Source of the DNA: Ponticaulis sp.
GTDB lineage: Bacteria > Pseudomonadota > Alphaproteobacteria > Caulobacterales > Hyphomonadaceae
Length of the DNA: 64,000 nucleotides
Direction: 5' to 3'
Assembly (NCBI GenBank): GCA_002692725.1
Contig: NZLU01000063.1
Location: forward strand, 1-64,000
Both the position numbers and the translations under genes were made by a program. A model generated the notes under the pieces. It saw only the letters and a list, made by a program, of their open reading frames with translations, searched no databases and had not been told where the DNA came from. Of this stretch, positions 43,998 to 53,016 are shown in pieces; the stretch's first letter is position 1; each line of letters begins with the position of its first letter.

Positions 43998-44522
43998 TTA
44001 CAGCAGCGACATATCAAAGAGTTCGATTTCCTCTTCGATGAGGAAAGTTCTGAAATCATCGACCGTCTGCTCCCAGAGAAGGACTTCGTCGAAGTCGAGA
44101 ATGTTCTCATCCTCGAAAAAGGTGGTGGATTGCACGCAGAGCATCGCGCCCAGGCGCTCATTTCCATCCAGCGTAACGTAACCGAGGCGACGGGACAGAT
44201 TATAAGCGTTCGTCACTTCGAGCATACTGACCCGGTCTTCTGTCGGCTCAAGAACCACGCAGGTCTTGAACGCTACTTCAGTGCAATAGAGGTCTTCAGA
44301 TGTGGACTGCCGTGCACAATTTCTCAGCCCCATCCGAAAACTCAAACGCTTCATCTGCCCACTGACAATGGGTTGCCCATAGAGGATCGCATTCGACACA
44401 TTCTGGACCTCATGCTCTCTGAGTAGCGCGGTCACATCCTGAACCCTCACCGGATCGGCCGATGCCGGCGTCAGCAGTGACAGAATGGAAACACAAAACA
44501 CGGTAAGACTGCGAAGAAACAT
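43998..44522 (-). CDS. Exported YbjN domain-like protein
   Basis: A 174-residue protein with a signal peptide (MFLRSLTVFCVSILSLL, then TPASA). The mature part resembles YbjN-type proteins: a helix, then LEVTNAYNLSRRLGYVTLDG and ERLGAMLCVQSTTFFEDENI followed by a helical tail with acidic residues. YbjN proteins fold like type III chaperones and their roles are unclear. The start at 44522 was chosen because AGAGGA lies four bases upstream and the signal peptide starts there. It is monocistronic, between two possible terminators. Confidence 0.7.
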   Translation of the reverse strand: MFLRSLTVFCVSILSLLTPASADPVRVQDVTALLREHEVQNVSNAILYGQPIVSGQMKRLSFRMGLRNCARQSTSEDLYCTEVAFKTCVVLEPTEDRVSMLEVTNAYNLSRRLGYVTLDGNERLGAMLCVQSTTFFEDENILDFDEVLLWEQTVDDFRTFLIEEEIELFDMSLL

Positions 44523-44972
44523 ATGTCCTCTCAATTCGGGCAAACGCGGGGTATCAGGCAAAAACCGCCGAAAAGCAAATTTGCTCCGCAGTACCGAGCT
44601 GTTTCGGCTCAGCAGAAAGTCAACAAATCCAACTGAGCTGATTAGTTCAGCCGCATCAAAATTGGTAACGCTATATTCATCAATTGTTGAATTCGGGACA
44701 AGGAAAGATTCACTATGAAGCATAGTTGAATAAGTACTGGCGCAAAAATGTGAGTTTTCCGCGAGTTAGCGGAATACAAAGAACAATAATTCTGTCGTGA
44801 AAACTTATTTGTAGCTGAAATTATAAACGGCGCAGTTGTTCACTGCGCCGTCTTTCTTTTTAAAGCAGGACGTTTCCTCCCGAACTGCCCTTTGATATGG
44901 CCGTAGGGAGACCATGGTGTCAACATAAAAAATTCATATTCGCCCGGGTTTTGAGCAATCAAAGAGAAATTT
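44523..44972. other. Intergenic region, 450 bp
   Basis: No gene seen. The AT-rich part 44690-44820 probably includes the YbjN-like promoter. A strong hairpin at 44828-44850 can terminate the his operon leftward or a rightward transcript. The remaining 120 bases up to hisG show nothing recognisable. Confidence 0.55.
44828..44860. terminator. Bidirectional intrinsic terminator
   Basis: CGGCGCAGT, loop TGTTC, ACTGCGCCG: a perfect 9-bp stem. On the plus strand TCTTTCTTTT follows; on the minus strand TTTATAATTT follows, which suits the end of hisS-hisZ-hisG about 120 bp after the hisG stop. Confidence 0.8.
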
Positions 44973-45917
44973 TTACGCATTCCGCCGAAGGGCTTCGGAA
45001 AATTCTGCGAATACAGAGTTTACTTCAAAGAATAAAAATTCAGGACTCTGAACGGCTATGGGGCCAAAGCCATCGCTCGTTAAGGAAATCGCGGCAGAAA
45101 TTGCCTGATCTTTCGGCAGCACCAGACCGTCGCCGAGAGTGTTCACTTTTCCCTGAAATTTTGTCGCCTCACTGGCGAGCGACTTCCCGCCCGTCAGAAT
45201 TGAGGCGTCTCTCGCCTGTCGCCTGGCCTCAAGAATATCCAGAAACTGACGAATCGTTGCCAGAGCGTCATCATCCCATTCGGCTTTGAGCGAAGCCGAC
45301 AATTGCGCCTGGGACCGCAGCATAACGCCATCAGACAGAATTTTAAGCTGATTGGCTTTAAGCGTCGCACCCGTCGTGGTGATATCAACGATCAGCTCAG
45401 CACTGCCAGACGCCGGAGCGGCCTCTGTCGCGCCGGCACTATCAATCAGGCGATACTGTGTGAGACCTTTCTCGGCGAAGAAGCGTCGGCTGGATTTCAG
45501 ATACTTTGTGGCGACGCGCATACGACGTCCATGGCGCGCGCGGAAGGCGTGTCCGACATCTTCCAGATCAGACACCGAATCAACATCGATCCAGCTTTCC
45601 GGAACGGCGACCACCATATCGGCATGGCCAAAGCCGAGCGCCTGCAGCAACCAGACCTGCGAATCGAAATCCTGCGCATGCTCGCGCAACAGGTCTTCCC
45701 CGGTCACACCAAGGTGCAAACTGCCCTCCAGAAGGCCTGAGGCAATCTCTGAGGCCGACAAGAGCAGAACCTGAATGTCAGGCGCGCCGGAAAGCTGCGC
45801 CGTATATCCGCGCGAGCCACCCGTCTGGCGAAGCTTCATGCCACAGTCTGCGAAAAACTCTTCGGTTTGCTCTTTCAGGCGTCCCTTGGACGGAATGGCG
45901 AATGTTAGCTTTGTCAT
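44973..45917 (-). CDS. hisG: ATP phosphoribosyltransferase catalytic subunit
   Basis: A 314-residue enzyme for the first step of histidine synthesis (ATP plus PRPP). LTFAIPSKGRLKEQTEEFF, the LHLGVTGEDLLREH block and the PRPP-binding ELIVDITTTGATLKANQLK are conserved. The architecture looks like the short-form (HisGs) type plus a C-terminal segment: the regulatory subunit HisZ is encoded just upstream, overlapping by 4 bp, as expected for short-form enzymes. It is the last gene of the hisS-hisZ-hisG operon. Confidence 0.93.
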   Translation of the reverse strand: MTKLTFAIPSKGRLKEQTEEFFADCGMKLRQTGGSRGYTAQLSGAPDIQVLLLSASEIASGLLEGSLHLGVTGEDLLREHAQDFDSQVWLLQALGFGHADMVVAVPESWIDVDSVSDLEDVGHAFRARHGRRMRVATKYLKSSRRFFAEKGLTQYRLIDSAGATEAAPASGSAELIVDITTTGATLKANQLKILSDGVMLRSQAQLSASLKAEWDDDALATIRQFLDILEARRQARDASILTGGKSLASEATKFQGKVNTLGDGLVLPKDQAISAAISLTSDGFGPIAVQSPEFLFFEVNSVFAEFSEALRRNA

Positions 45918-47023
45918 GACATCGCGCCTTTCTCGATCGTTAGCGCCTGGTTCAGACGATCCGGACGCACAACACCGCCGACCGCCGGCAGGGCGCGCTC
46001 ATCCTTGCTGAGCCAGGATACGAGACCATCGTAACGTCCACCCGCCGCGATCGGACGACGGCTCGACAGCGCTGTGTGGCATAGTTCAAAGACCAGACCG
46101 TCATAATAATCGAAGCGCCGGCCAAACTGGACAGACAGATTCGCCTGCGACCAGAACGGCACTGATGCCGTATTCAGTGCGTCAAAGAATTTCTCCTGAC
46201 GAGAAATCACCTCGTCCAGACCGAGGTCAAACTCGACTGCGAGGTCTTTCAGCTGTGCGAGGAAAACCGAAGGCGGCCCGGAAATTTCGAGCAGCTTGCT
46301 CAGCGCCTGTTTCACACGATCCGGCAAAGCGCGGTTCGCAGACGAGGCTGCGCGCAGACGAAGGCGCTCCAGAATCTCTTCCCGGGTTCGGCCGCCGACA
46401 ATGCCGCCTTTGGAGAAGGCCATGACTTCTTCAAGTAGCGCAGCGGCTTTATCTGCCGGCATGACCGACAACGTTTCCGCCAACTCGGAATGTTCCTCCG
46501 CCGCGACATCCGCCTCGAGCAAGGCCTGCACGCCTTCACGTCGCCGAAAGGCCCGGCTGAGACGGATCTGCCAATCATCAGAAAGGTCAAGCGCCGAGAG
46601 GACGGCTTTGAAGATGGAGACATCACCCACATAAAGCTGCGCATCGCGCACACCGGCGGACGCAACTTCCTGGCAGATTGCACTCAGCGTGCGAACATCT
46701 GCATCCAGCCGGTTGTCTTCGCCGAGGATTTCAAAGCCTGTCTGGTCAAACTCCAGAGGCTCGCCTTCAAGCACGGGCCGCCGAAACGCCCGTCCAAAAT
46801 AGCGCAAACTGACAGGCGCATCTGCCCCTGTCTCGAGGAAATGCCGGACAACCGCCAGAGTGAGGTCTGGGCGCAGGGCCAGCTCTTCATCCGGTCCGTC
46901 CGGGCTTGTAATCAACCGGCTGCGAATGCCCTCACCTGAAAGCTCCAGCGGAATGCTGGCGGGCAACAGAATCGGCGGGACCACCCAATTCCCGCCAATC
47001 GCTTTAAATTGGAGCTGGGTCAT
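45914..47023 (-). CDS. hisZ: ATP phosphoribosyltransferase regulatory subunit
   Basis: A 369-residue HisRS-like paralogue without tRNA-charging activity that activates HisG and confers histidine inhibition. Class II motif 2-like LRYFGRAFRRP and the histidine-binding YYDGLVFELCHTA and AAGGRYDGLVSWL blocks are recognisable, whereas the anticodon-binding domain is missing. It overlaps both hisS (upstream) and hisG (downstream) by 4 bp, so the three proteins are translationally coupled and made in fixed proportion. Confidence 0.92.
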   Translation of the reverse strand: MTQLQFKAIGGNWVVPPILLPASIPLELSGEGIRSRLITSPDGPDEELALRPDLTLAVVRHFLETGADAPVSLRYFGRAFRRPVLEGEPLEFDQTGFEILGEDNRLDADVRTLSAICQEVASAGVRDAQLYVGDVSIFKAVLSALDLSDDWQIRLSRAFRRREGVQALLEADVAAEEHSELAETLSVMPADKAAALLEEVMAFSKGGIVGGRTREEILERLRLRAASSANRALPDRVKQALSKLLEISGPPSVFLAQLKDLAVEFDLGLDEVISRQEKFFDALNTASVPFWSQANLSVQFGRRFDYYDGLVFELCHTALSSRRPIAAGGRYDGLVSWLSKDERALPAVGGVVRPDRLNQALTIEKGAMS

Positions 47024-48489
47024 TCCTGCGCCTCCAGCATGCCTTTGATTGTGGCAACCATTTCACCGCGCGGCACTTCGACCTGACCTGGGCGTGATTC
47101 CCGCCACTCGGTATTGTCTTGGATCGCCTTGGCTTTCTCTGCGCCGACAATCAGGTCTTTGATCGTGAGCGTTCCGTTTTCACGCTCGTTCTCGCCCACA
47201 ATCACCACAGCCGGCGCCCCGCGACGGTCTGCATATTTCATCTGAGGGCGCATGCCTGAACTGCCCATATAGACTTCGGAGCGAATACCCGCAGAGCGGA
47301 GTTCAGCCGCCAGTCGATGACTGTCGTCGACATACTCGCGATCCAACACGAGAACCACAACCGGCCCAGAGAGACCATCCAGCTCGCCCGTCATGGACAT
47401 GGCAGCGGCCAGGCGTGAAATCCCCAAAGAGAAGCCAGTGGCCGGAATTTCCTCACCTCGGAAACGCGAAACCAGGCCATCATATCGGCCACCCCCGCCG
47501 ACAGACCCAATACGCACCGGACGGCCCTTCTCATCGGTGATTTCGTCCAGCAGCTCACCCTCATAAACAGGGCCGGTATAGTATTCGAGACCGCGCACGA
47601 TTGTCGGGTCGAACACCACGACATCATCTGGCGCGCCCATGGCGGCGAGCAGCCCGTCAATGGCGCGAAGCTCAGAAATACCCTGATCATAGGCCTCATT
47701 GCTGGTCACGACCGCAGCAAGTGATTCCAGCGTCTCACCCCGGGAGGCTTTTCCGGATTCCGCAAAGGCCAGAACACGTTTGATGCGGTCGGCATCGAGG
47801 CCGGCCCCCTTGGTGTAATCGCCAGACTCATCCTCGCGACCCTCACCCAAGAGATCAGCGACACCCGACAGGCCAAGGCGGTCCAGCTTGTCGAGCGCAC
47901 GCAAGATCGTAAGGCGGGTGCCTTCGTCGCGCGCGTCAATCGAGTCCAGCAGCCCTGACATGAGGTCGCGCGTATTGACCCGGACATTAAAGCGTTTCGC
48001 ACCTGCGGCCTTCAGCGCCTCTGCCATCATGGCAATCATCTCTGCGTCTGCAGCCGGCCCCTTGGAGCCGACGGTATCGGCATCGCAATGCATGAATTCG
48101 CGGAAACGTCCAGGACCTGGCTTTTCATTGCGCCAGACTGGGCCATAGGCAAAACGCCGGAACGGTTTGGGCAGTGTATCCCAATGCTCGGCCGCAAAAC
48201 GGGCAAGCGGCGCAGTCAGATCATAGCGCAGCGATATCCATTGTTCGTCATCATCCTGAAGCGAGAACACACCGGCATTCGGGCGGTCCTGATCGGGCAG
48301 GAATTTGCCCAGCGCATCGGCATATTCGAAGGCGCCGGTTTCGATCCCTTCAAAGCCCCAGAGACGATAGACATGCGTCACGCGCTCGATCATGTCGAGC
48401 TCGGCTTTCAGGACATCCTCGCGCTTATCCGGAAAGCCGCGCGGCTTACGGGCGAGAGATTTTGGAGACGGTTTCTTGTTCTTGGCCAT
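47020..48489 (-). CDS. hisS: Histidyl-tRNA synthetase
   Basis: A 489-residue class II synthetase. Motif 2 is FRRFAYGPVWRNEKPGPGRF; the histidine motifs LEYYTGPVYEG and GGRYDGLVSRF and motif 3 (GFSLGISRLAAAM) are present, with a C-terminal anticodon-binding domain. The start at 48489 gives the basic N terminus MAKNKKPSPKSL; upstream in-frame starts add unlikely sequence. It is the first gene of the operon with hisZ and hisG, linking histidine charging and histidine synthesis. Confidence 0.95.
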   Translation of the reverse strand: MAKNKKPSPKSLARKPRGFPDKREDVLKAELDMIERVTHVYRLWGFEGIETGAFEYADALGKFLPDQDRPNAGVFSLQDDDEQWISLRYDLTAPLARFAAEHWDTLPKPFRRFAYGPVWRNEKPGPGRFREFMHCDADTVGSKGPAADAEMIAMMAEALKAAGAKRFNVRVNTRDLMSGLLDSIDARDEGTRLTILRALDKLDRLGLSGVADLLGEGREDESGDYTKGAGLDADRIKRVLAFAESGKASRGETLESLAAVVTSNEAYDQGISELRAIDGLLAAMGAPDDVVVFDPTIVRGLEYYTGPVYEGELLDEITDEKGRPVRIGSVGGGGRYDGLVSRFRGEEIPATGFSLGISRLAAAMSMTGELDGLSGPVVVLVLDREYVDDSHRLAAELRSAGIRSEVYMGSSGMRPQMKYADRRGAPAVVIVGENERENGTLTIKDLIVGAEKAKAIQDNTEWRESRPGQVEVPRGEMVATIKGMLEAQE

Positions 48490-48641
48490 GAGACTATTTG
48501 CGCTGGGGTTTTGCGCGGGGATAGAGCTTTGCGAGCAACTTGCCAACCTCCCAGATTCTCACGAGCCGGAGATCGATCCGGTATGAATGTTGAATATGGA
48601 TTTTATGCCCCCGTTAAGGGACACAGATCATACTGGTTTTC

Positions 48642-49121
48642 ATGAGATATTCTGTTTCTTCACTGCTGATCTTACCGCTCGTCATGACGTTGCCCATGGC
48701 GCATGCAAACCCGGATCTGGCGCGCAGCTGGTCTGAAGAGGCGAACCTGCTTGAAGCGCAGATCAATACCTCGCCAGAAGGCGGACTTTCGCCTGAATTA
48801 AAGGCCTCGATTGCGCGCTTTGGCCGTATCGCCGGTCGACTTGCGGAGTCAGGCAGCGCGGAAAATCCGCTTCCGCATGACCTCGGATGCATCTTTCGCG
48901 GCATGGAAGAAGAGACCGACCTTCAACTGTCGCATTTGACGCCAGATGCCAGCGCAGAGGCCATTTCTGCGGCGCGCGTGCGTCTTGCTAAAATGTTTGA
49001 TGATGCGGTGGATGTTGGCCAGTCCGCCGCCCTCGCCCTCGAAGCGGGGGTCGCGCTCGATCAATCCGTTCAGGCTGGTGACGAGCCGGGACAATGCCCG
49101 GCTGACTGGTCTGCGCTTTAA
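48642..49121 (+). CDS. Exported protein of unknown function
   Basis: A 159-residue protein with a signal peptide (MRYSVSSLLILPLVMTLPMA, cleaved near AHA-NP). The mature part is helical and acidic, with two Cys residues (in LGCIFRG and GQCPADW) that may form a disulfide. No family is recognised. It is divergent from hisS, and its 3' end overlaps the convergent redoxin gene by 4 bp. A real gene is likely because codon use and the signal peptide are normal. Confidence 0.65.
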   Translation: MRYSVSSLLILPLVMTLPMAHANPDLARSWSEEANLLEAQINTSPEGGLSPELKASIARFGRIAGRLAESGSAENPLPHDLGCIFRGMEEETDLQLSHLTPDASAEAISAARVRLAKMFDDAVDVGQSAALALEAGVALDQSVQAGDEPGQCPADWSAL

Positions 49122-49792
49122 GACGCGTATTTCACCGTGCAGCCATAGGATTTGGTCGTCCCCGGATCGATCGCCTCGCCTGCTGCAAGCTTTTCAAAGC
49201 CTGAAATGATGTAATTGGTCGCGGAATCGATATGTGCGGGATTTGCCGTCGGCTTGTTATCAATCGCGCCGTTATAGATCAGGGTCTGGTTCTCATCACT
49301 GTCGATAATGAACATATGTGGGGTCGTCTGTGCCCCGTATGACTTGCCCATCACACCGTCCGGATCGAGCAGGATGGCATCAGGTGATGCGCCAACGGTC
49401 GTAGCATGGGCATTTGCTTCATCGGCTTCAAAATAGCCCTGCTTGCCTGGGGCCGATGAAATGACCGACAGCCAGACCGTGTTTTCGAGACTTCCATAGT
49501 CTGACTGTAGAGACTGCATGTTTGTACGTGGTTCTGAATAATGTTTTTTGACGAAAGGGCATCCGTGATTCGTCCATTCCAGGATCACGCGCTGGCCAGC
49601 GAACTCATCCAGAGTTCTGATATTGCCTTCACTGTCGACCACGGAAAAATCCGGCGCTGCATCACCAACGATGGCGGGCGCGGCCTGCGCGGTGGCTGCG
49701 ATCATCGCACCGGCGGTCAAGGCGATTGCGGCAATCATGCCAAGGATCAGGCCGATCCGCTGATTGATGAGTTTCATAGGACTATTTTGCAT
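49118..49792 (-). CDS. Exported redoxin / peroxiredoxin-like protein
   Basis: A 224-residue thioredoxin-fold protein. An N-terminal signal or anchor (residues 1-38, ending AATAQAAPA) is followed by an AhpC/TSA-like domain: APDFSVVDSEGNIRTLDEF, then EWTNHGCPFVKKHY with a single Cys where thioredoxins have CxxC. The pattern is that of one-Cys redoxins found beside DsbD/ScsB genes. The start at 49792 has AAGGGA six bases upstream; ATG 49777 is an alternative. The ScsB-like gene directly upstream (16-bp gap) would keep its Cys reduced. Confidence 0.82.
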   Translation of the reverse strand: MQNSPMKLINQRIGLILGMIAAIALTAGAMIAATAQAAPAIVGDAAPDFSVVDSEGNIRTLDEFAGQRVILEWTNHGCPFVKKHYSEPRTNMQSLQSDYGSLENTVWLSVISSAPGKQGYFEADEANAHATTVGASPDAILLDPDGVMGKSYGAQTTPHMFIIDSDENQTLIYNGAIDNKPTANPAHIDSATNYIISGFEKLAAGEAIDPGTTKSYGCTVKYAS

Positions 49793-49808
49793 AGATAATC
49801 CCTTCCGG

Positions 49809-51971
49809 TCAGGATGTTGAGATCGTCTCGATGACAAGCGAAGGCGACAGAATCTGCGGAAGAACTTCCGGGGCGCCGCCGCCCTTCGGATAGTAAAGAT
49901 ACAACGGAACGCCTGCGCGGCCAAATTTTGCCAGTTCGTCAGCAATTAAATCGTTTCGCGATGTCCAGTCCGCAATCAGAAGAGAGACGCCCTGCTCCTC
50001 GAAGGCCTTCTGCACACTCGCGGACTGTAGCGTTGTGCGTTTATTGACCTGACAGGTCACACACCAGCTGGCAGTGAAGTCGACGAAAACACCTTTTCCT
50101 TCGGCTTGCAGGCTGGCCACGGTCTCGGGCGCCCAGACTTCGTCATAACCACCCTTGGCCGTTACATTGCCCGCCTCATCAACACCGACGCCTTTTGTCC
50201 CCTGAAGCATGAATGGAATGGTAACGCCGCCAAGAATGAGGATAAGCCCGGCAATGGAGAACACCACATTCCGTGCAAATTTGCCTGCAGGGGCGGACTT
50301 GAACAGCCAGATGGCAAACGCAATCAGCGTTGCAGCCACACCCACCAGTCCAACGGCAAGCGACCCGGCCTGATTGGCCAGAACCCAGACCAGCCAGACA
50401 GCCGTGAGGAACAGAGGAAACGCGAAGAACTGCTTGAGGCGCTCCATCCATCCACCGGGCTTTGGCAGCATGGACACCAGTTTTGGAAACAGGCTCACAA
50501 CGAGGAAGGGTGCAGCCATGCCAAGACCAAGCGTGGCAAAGACGAGGAGAATGATCCAGACCGGCTGGGTGACCAGAACACCCGTCGCGGCACCGATAAA
50601 CGGTCCGACACACGGCGCACCGACAAAAGCGGCCAGAAGGCCTGTGAAAAAGGCCCCCTGATGTCCGCTCTTCTCCGCGAGACCAGAGCCAACGCCCATC
50701 ACAGACCCGCCAATATCAAACCAGCCGAGCATGTTCAGGCCGAGCACAAACATGAGAAGCGCGAGCCCTGCTACAACCGGCGGATACTGCAGCTGGAAAC
50801 CGAGACCTGCGGTTTCACCCGCCGCCCGTAAGGCCGCCAGCACCGCGCCAAATGCCACGAAACACGTCACAACCCCCAGCGCGTAGACAACGCCATGCGC
50901 TCTGATCTCATCCATTCTGTCACTGCCTGCGAGAGGCAGAAGACTGCGCGCCTTGATGAACAGAACGGGAAGCACACAGGGCATGAGGTTGAGGATCGCG
51001 CCGCCGATAAAGGCAAGACCAAGAATTCCCAAAAGCCCCGTCACGCCAAGCGACCCGAACATGCCAGTGCTACTCGGTGCGGGGCCACCGATATTCGCAA
51101 CATTGCCAAACGTGCCGACCATGGCTGTGCCAGGTGTCGCGGTCAGCTCGAAGGCGATCCGGTTTTGGTCTACATCTTCTATGACAAGTACGCCTGAGAT
51201 CTCTTCTGTTCCGCCCATACCCGGCGCTTCCGTCAGAGACAGGGTTATGCCGTCGGCTCCGAGGCTGACCGGTTGTTTCGGAGGATGGAGGATTTGGTGG
51301 TCTTCAGGGAAAAAGCGCGCATTTGTTATTTCCGCATCGAATGCAGCGCGCACAGCCTCATTTTTCAAAGAAAGCTGCCAGGGGGCTTCAGATCGATCGA
51401 TGATGGCTTCGCCGTCAAACGGAATGGGAAGTTGCGCGTCGACTTTGGTAAAGACATCCGCCTTCGCAGAATTCAACACCGGGCTGTCGCCAACATTCAG
51501 TGACAGCGACACCGGCGCGAATTCCGGAATACAGATATCTTTGCAGATCAGAATATCGGCGCTGCCGGTGACTTCATATGTGCCGGAGGCTGTTTCCGGT
51601 GTTCGGATCTCGAACGGTACGATCAGCTCATCTTCATAGCCATAATTCAGCGTATTATCGAGCGGCTGCTCGTAAGGCGCAGGAAAGGAAAATTCTGAGG
51701 CGTCTGGCTCAGCGCCTTCATCCCAGATGATGGAGGGCGGAAAACCGGCATCGCCGGCATTCTTCCAGTAAACATGCCATCCGGGAGCAATGTCCAACAC
51801 AAGAGCAGCCCGGAAACTCTGCCCCGGCGCAACGGTTTCATGGTCTGCGATCAGCTCCACCATGGCGTGACCGGAGTCCACCGGTTCAGCCTGCGCCTTC
51901 TCAGTCGCACCAAAGAGTGCGCCCGCCAGAAGGAGAAGTGAAAGAACGCCGAACAGCGATTGTTTATGCAT
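49809..51971 (-). CDS. DsbD/ScsB-family thiol:disulfide interchange protein
   Basis: A 720-residue protein that carries electrons from cytoplasmic thioredoxin to the periplasm. A signal peptide is followed by a periplasmic N-terminal domain (about 30-290, with WHVYWKNAGDAGFPP), then a DsbD-type membrane domain of eight helices (about 310-600, with LNLMPCVLPVLFIKA and VGAPCVGPFIGAATG holding the two redox Cys), and a C-terminal thioredoxin domain with C637-x2-C640 in FTASWCVTCQVNK. The long N-terminal domain is typical of ScsB. It is cotranscribed with the redoxin. Confidence 0.9.
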   Translation of the reverse strand: MHKQSLFGVLSLLLLAGALFGATEKAQAEPVDSGHAMVELIADHETVAPGQSFRAALVLDIAPGWHVYWKNAGDAGFPPSIIWDEGAEPDASEFSFPAPYEQPLDNTLNYGYEDELIVPFEIRTPETASGTYEVTGSADILICKDICIPEFAPVSLSLNVGDSPVLNSAKADVFTKVDAQLPIPFDGEAIIDRSEAPWQLSLKNEAVRAAFDAEITNARFFPEDHQILHPPKQPVSLGADGITLSLTEAPGMGGTEEISGVLVIEDVDQNRIAFELTATPGTAMVGTFGNVANIGGPAPSSTGMFGSLGVTGLLGILGLAFIGGAILNLMPCVLPVLFIKARSLLPLAGSDRMDEIRAHGVVYALGVVTCFVAFGAVLAALRAAGETAGLGFQLQYPPVVAGLALLMFVLGLNMLGWFDIGGSVMGVGSGLAEKSGHQGAFFTGLLAAFVGAPCVGPFIGAATGVLVTQPVWIILLVFATLGLGMAAPFLVVSLFPKLVSMLPKPGGWMERLKQFFAFPLFLTAVWLVWVLANQAGSLAVGLVGVAATLIAFAIWLFKSAPAGKFARNVVFSIAGLILILGGVTIPFMLQGTKGVGVDEAGNVTAKGGYDEVWAPETVASLQAEGKGVFVDFTASWCVTCQVNKRTTLQSASVQKAFEEQGVSLLIADWTSRNDLIADELAKFGRAGVPLYLYYPKGGGAPEVLPQILSPSLVIETISTS

Positions 51972-52086
51972 TTCCAGATCCAGAAGTTTTGCCCAAATTA
52001 TCTTATAAAGACTGATAAGAACTGAAACCCCGCAAGAAAAGACGGCTCGCGGGCTTGTGAGTGACCGTTTCCAGCATGTGACACAA

Positions 52087-52118
52087 ACAAAAAACGCGCC
52101 AGCACAAGCTGACGCGTT
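52087..52118 (-). terminator. Intrinsic terminator of the SapC-like gene
   Basis: On the minus strand AACGCGTCAGC, loop TTGT, GCTGGCGCGTT forms an 11-bp stem with one G-T wobble, followed by a run of T. It begins about 25 bp after the SapC-like stop. Confidence 0.85.
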
Positions 52119-52143
52119 TTCTTAGTCTTCACTCAAAGAAAGA

Positions 52144-52941
52144 TCAGGCCGTACCGACCGGAGCGCCTGGCTGAGCCTGTGCGCGCATGGCACGTTGAAT
52201 GATCACAGACCAGTTCAACAGCGACACAAGATGCGCATAGATTGCGCCGAGAACGCCATTGTCACGCAGCTCAATGAACTTCTCGGTTGGCAGCTGGTTG
52301 AGCTTTTCTTCGGAAATCGCCCAGTAATCAGCGATTTTCTGTGGCTGGCCTTCATTGCCTTGCTCATCGCGCGGCTGGAAGGTGACCGTTTTCTGCTCGA
52401 ACAGGCCATAATCATCGATGAGTTTGACGAATTCAGACGTGGCGCGGCGCTGACGTTCGAATTCTTTACAGAATTCGATTGCGTCCTGGGTGTATTTCGA
52501 TGGCTGATCGCCTTCGAAGAACGGCATGTCAGGCGTGTCAGAGATCATTGGCGCTTCACGGTCGACGCAAAGCAGCATGCGATCCTGGCTGTCGTCAGCC
52601 GCGAAGACGAACGGATAGCGGCGAACGAATGCAGGGATGTAATAATCTGGCAGCGGCTTGCCGTCGTCATCGACGAAGAGGTTCTGGCCCTGGCGGATAC
52701 CCATAACTGCCACAGGTGTCTTTTCAGACCCGACGAAAATCACCGGATATGATGCCGCACCGAGACCAAATTCACTGACTGTCAGCGGAACAGCGTGTGC
52801 CTCGCGGAGAAAGCCAAATGGCTGATCAATTTTCTTTACGCCGATCTTGCCGTGCGCCTCCAGAGACAATGGCTCTGGCTTGCGATAAAATAAAACGTTT
52901 CCACTCAGTTCTGGACCTTGTCCCGCAGGTGTCGTTTCCAT
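52144..52941 (-). CDS. SapC family protein
   Basis: A 265-residue soluble protein of the SapC family, named after a Campylobacter surface-layer locus and common in Caulobacterales. Conserved features include an N-terminal AHAVPLTVSEFGLGAASYPV block, the VAVMGIRQGQNLFVDDDG turn and the YIPAFVRRYPFVFA strand. There is no signal peptide. Family function is uncertain; in this clade it occurs apart from S-layer genes. The start at 52941 has GGAG six bases upstream. It is monocistronic, with its own terminator, and divergent from the DUF885-like gene. Confidence 0.88.
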   Translation of the reverse strand: METTPAGQGPELSGNVLFYRKPEPLSLEAHGKIGVKKIDQPFGFLREAHAVPLTVSEFGLGAASYPVIFVGSEKTPVAVMGIRQGQNLFVDDDGKPLPDYYIPAFVRRYPFVFAADDSQDRMLLCVDREAPMISDTPDMPFFEGDQPSKYTQDAIEFCKEFERQRRATSEFVKLIDDYGLFEQKTVTFQPRDEQGNEGQPQKIADYWAISEEKLNQLPTEKFIELRDNGVLGAIYAHLVSLLNWSVIIQRAMRAQAQPGAPVGTA

Positions 52942-53016
52942 AAAGCTCTCCAAGACATAATGCAGTCGGGTCCTTAACGGAAAACAATTTGCCCGACAAC
53001 CGACCAGCGGACGGGG

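Noticed and set aside
43858..44181. 107-codon plus-strand frame starting with TTG
   Set aside because: It is mostly antisense to the YbjN-like gene, with a Ser-rich translation typical of shadow frames.
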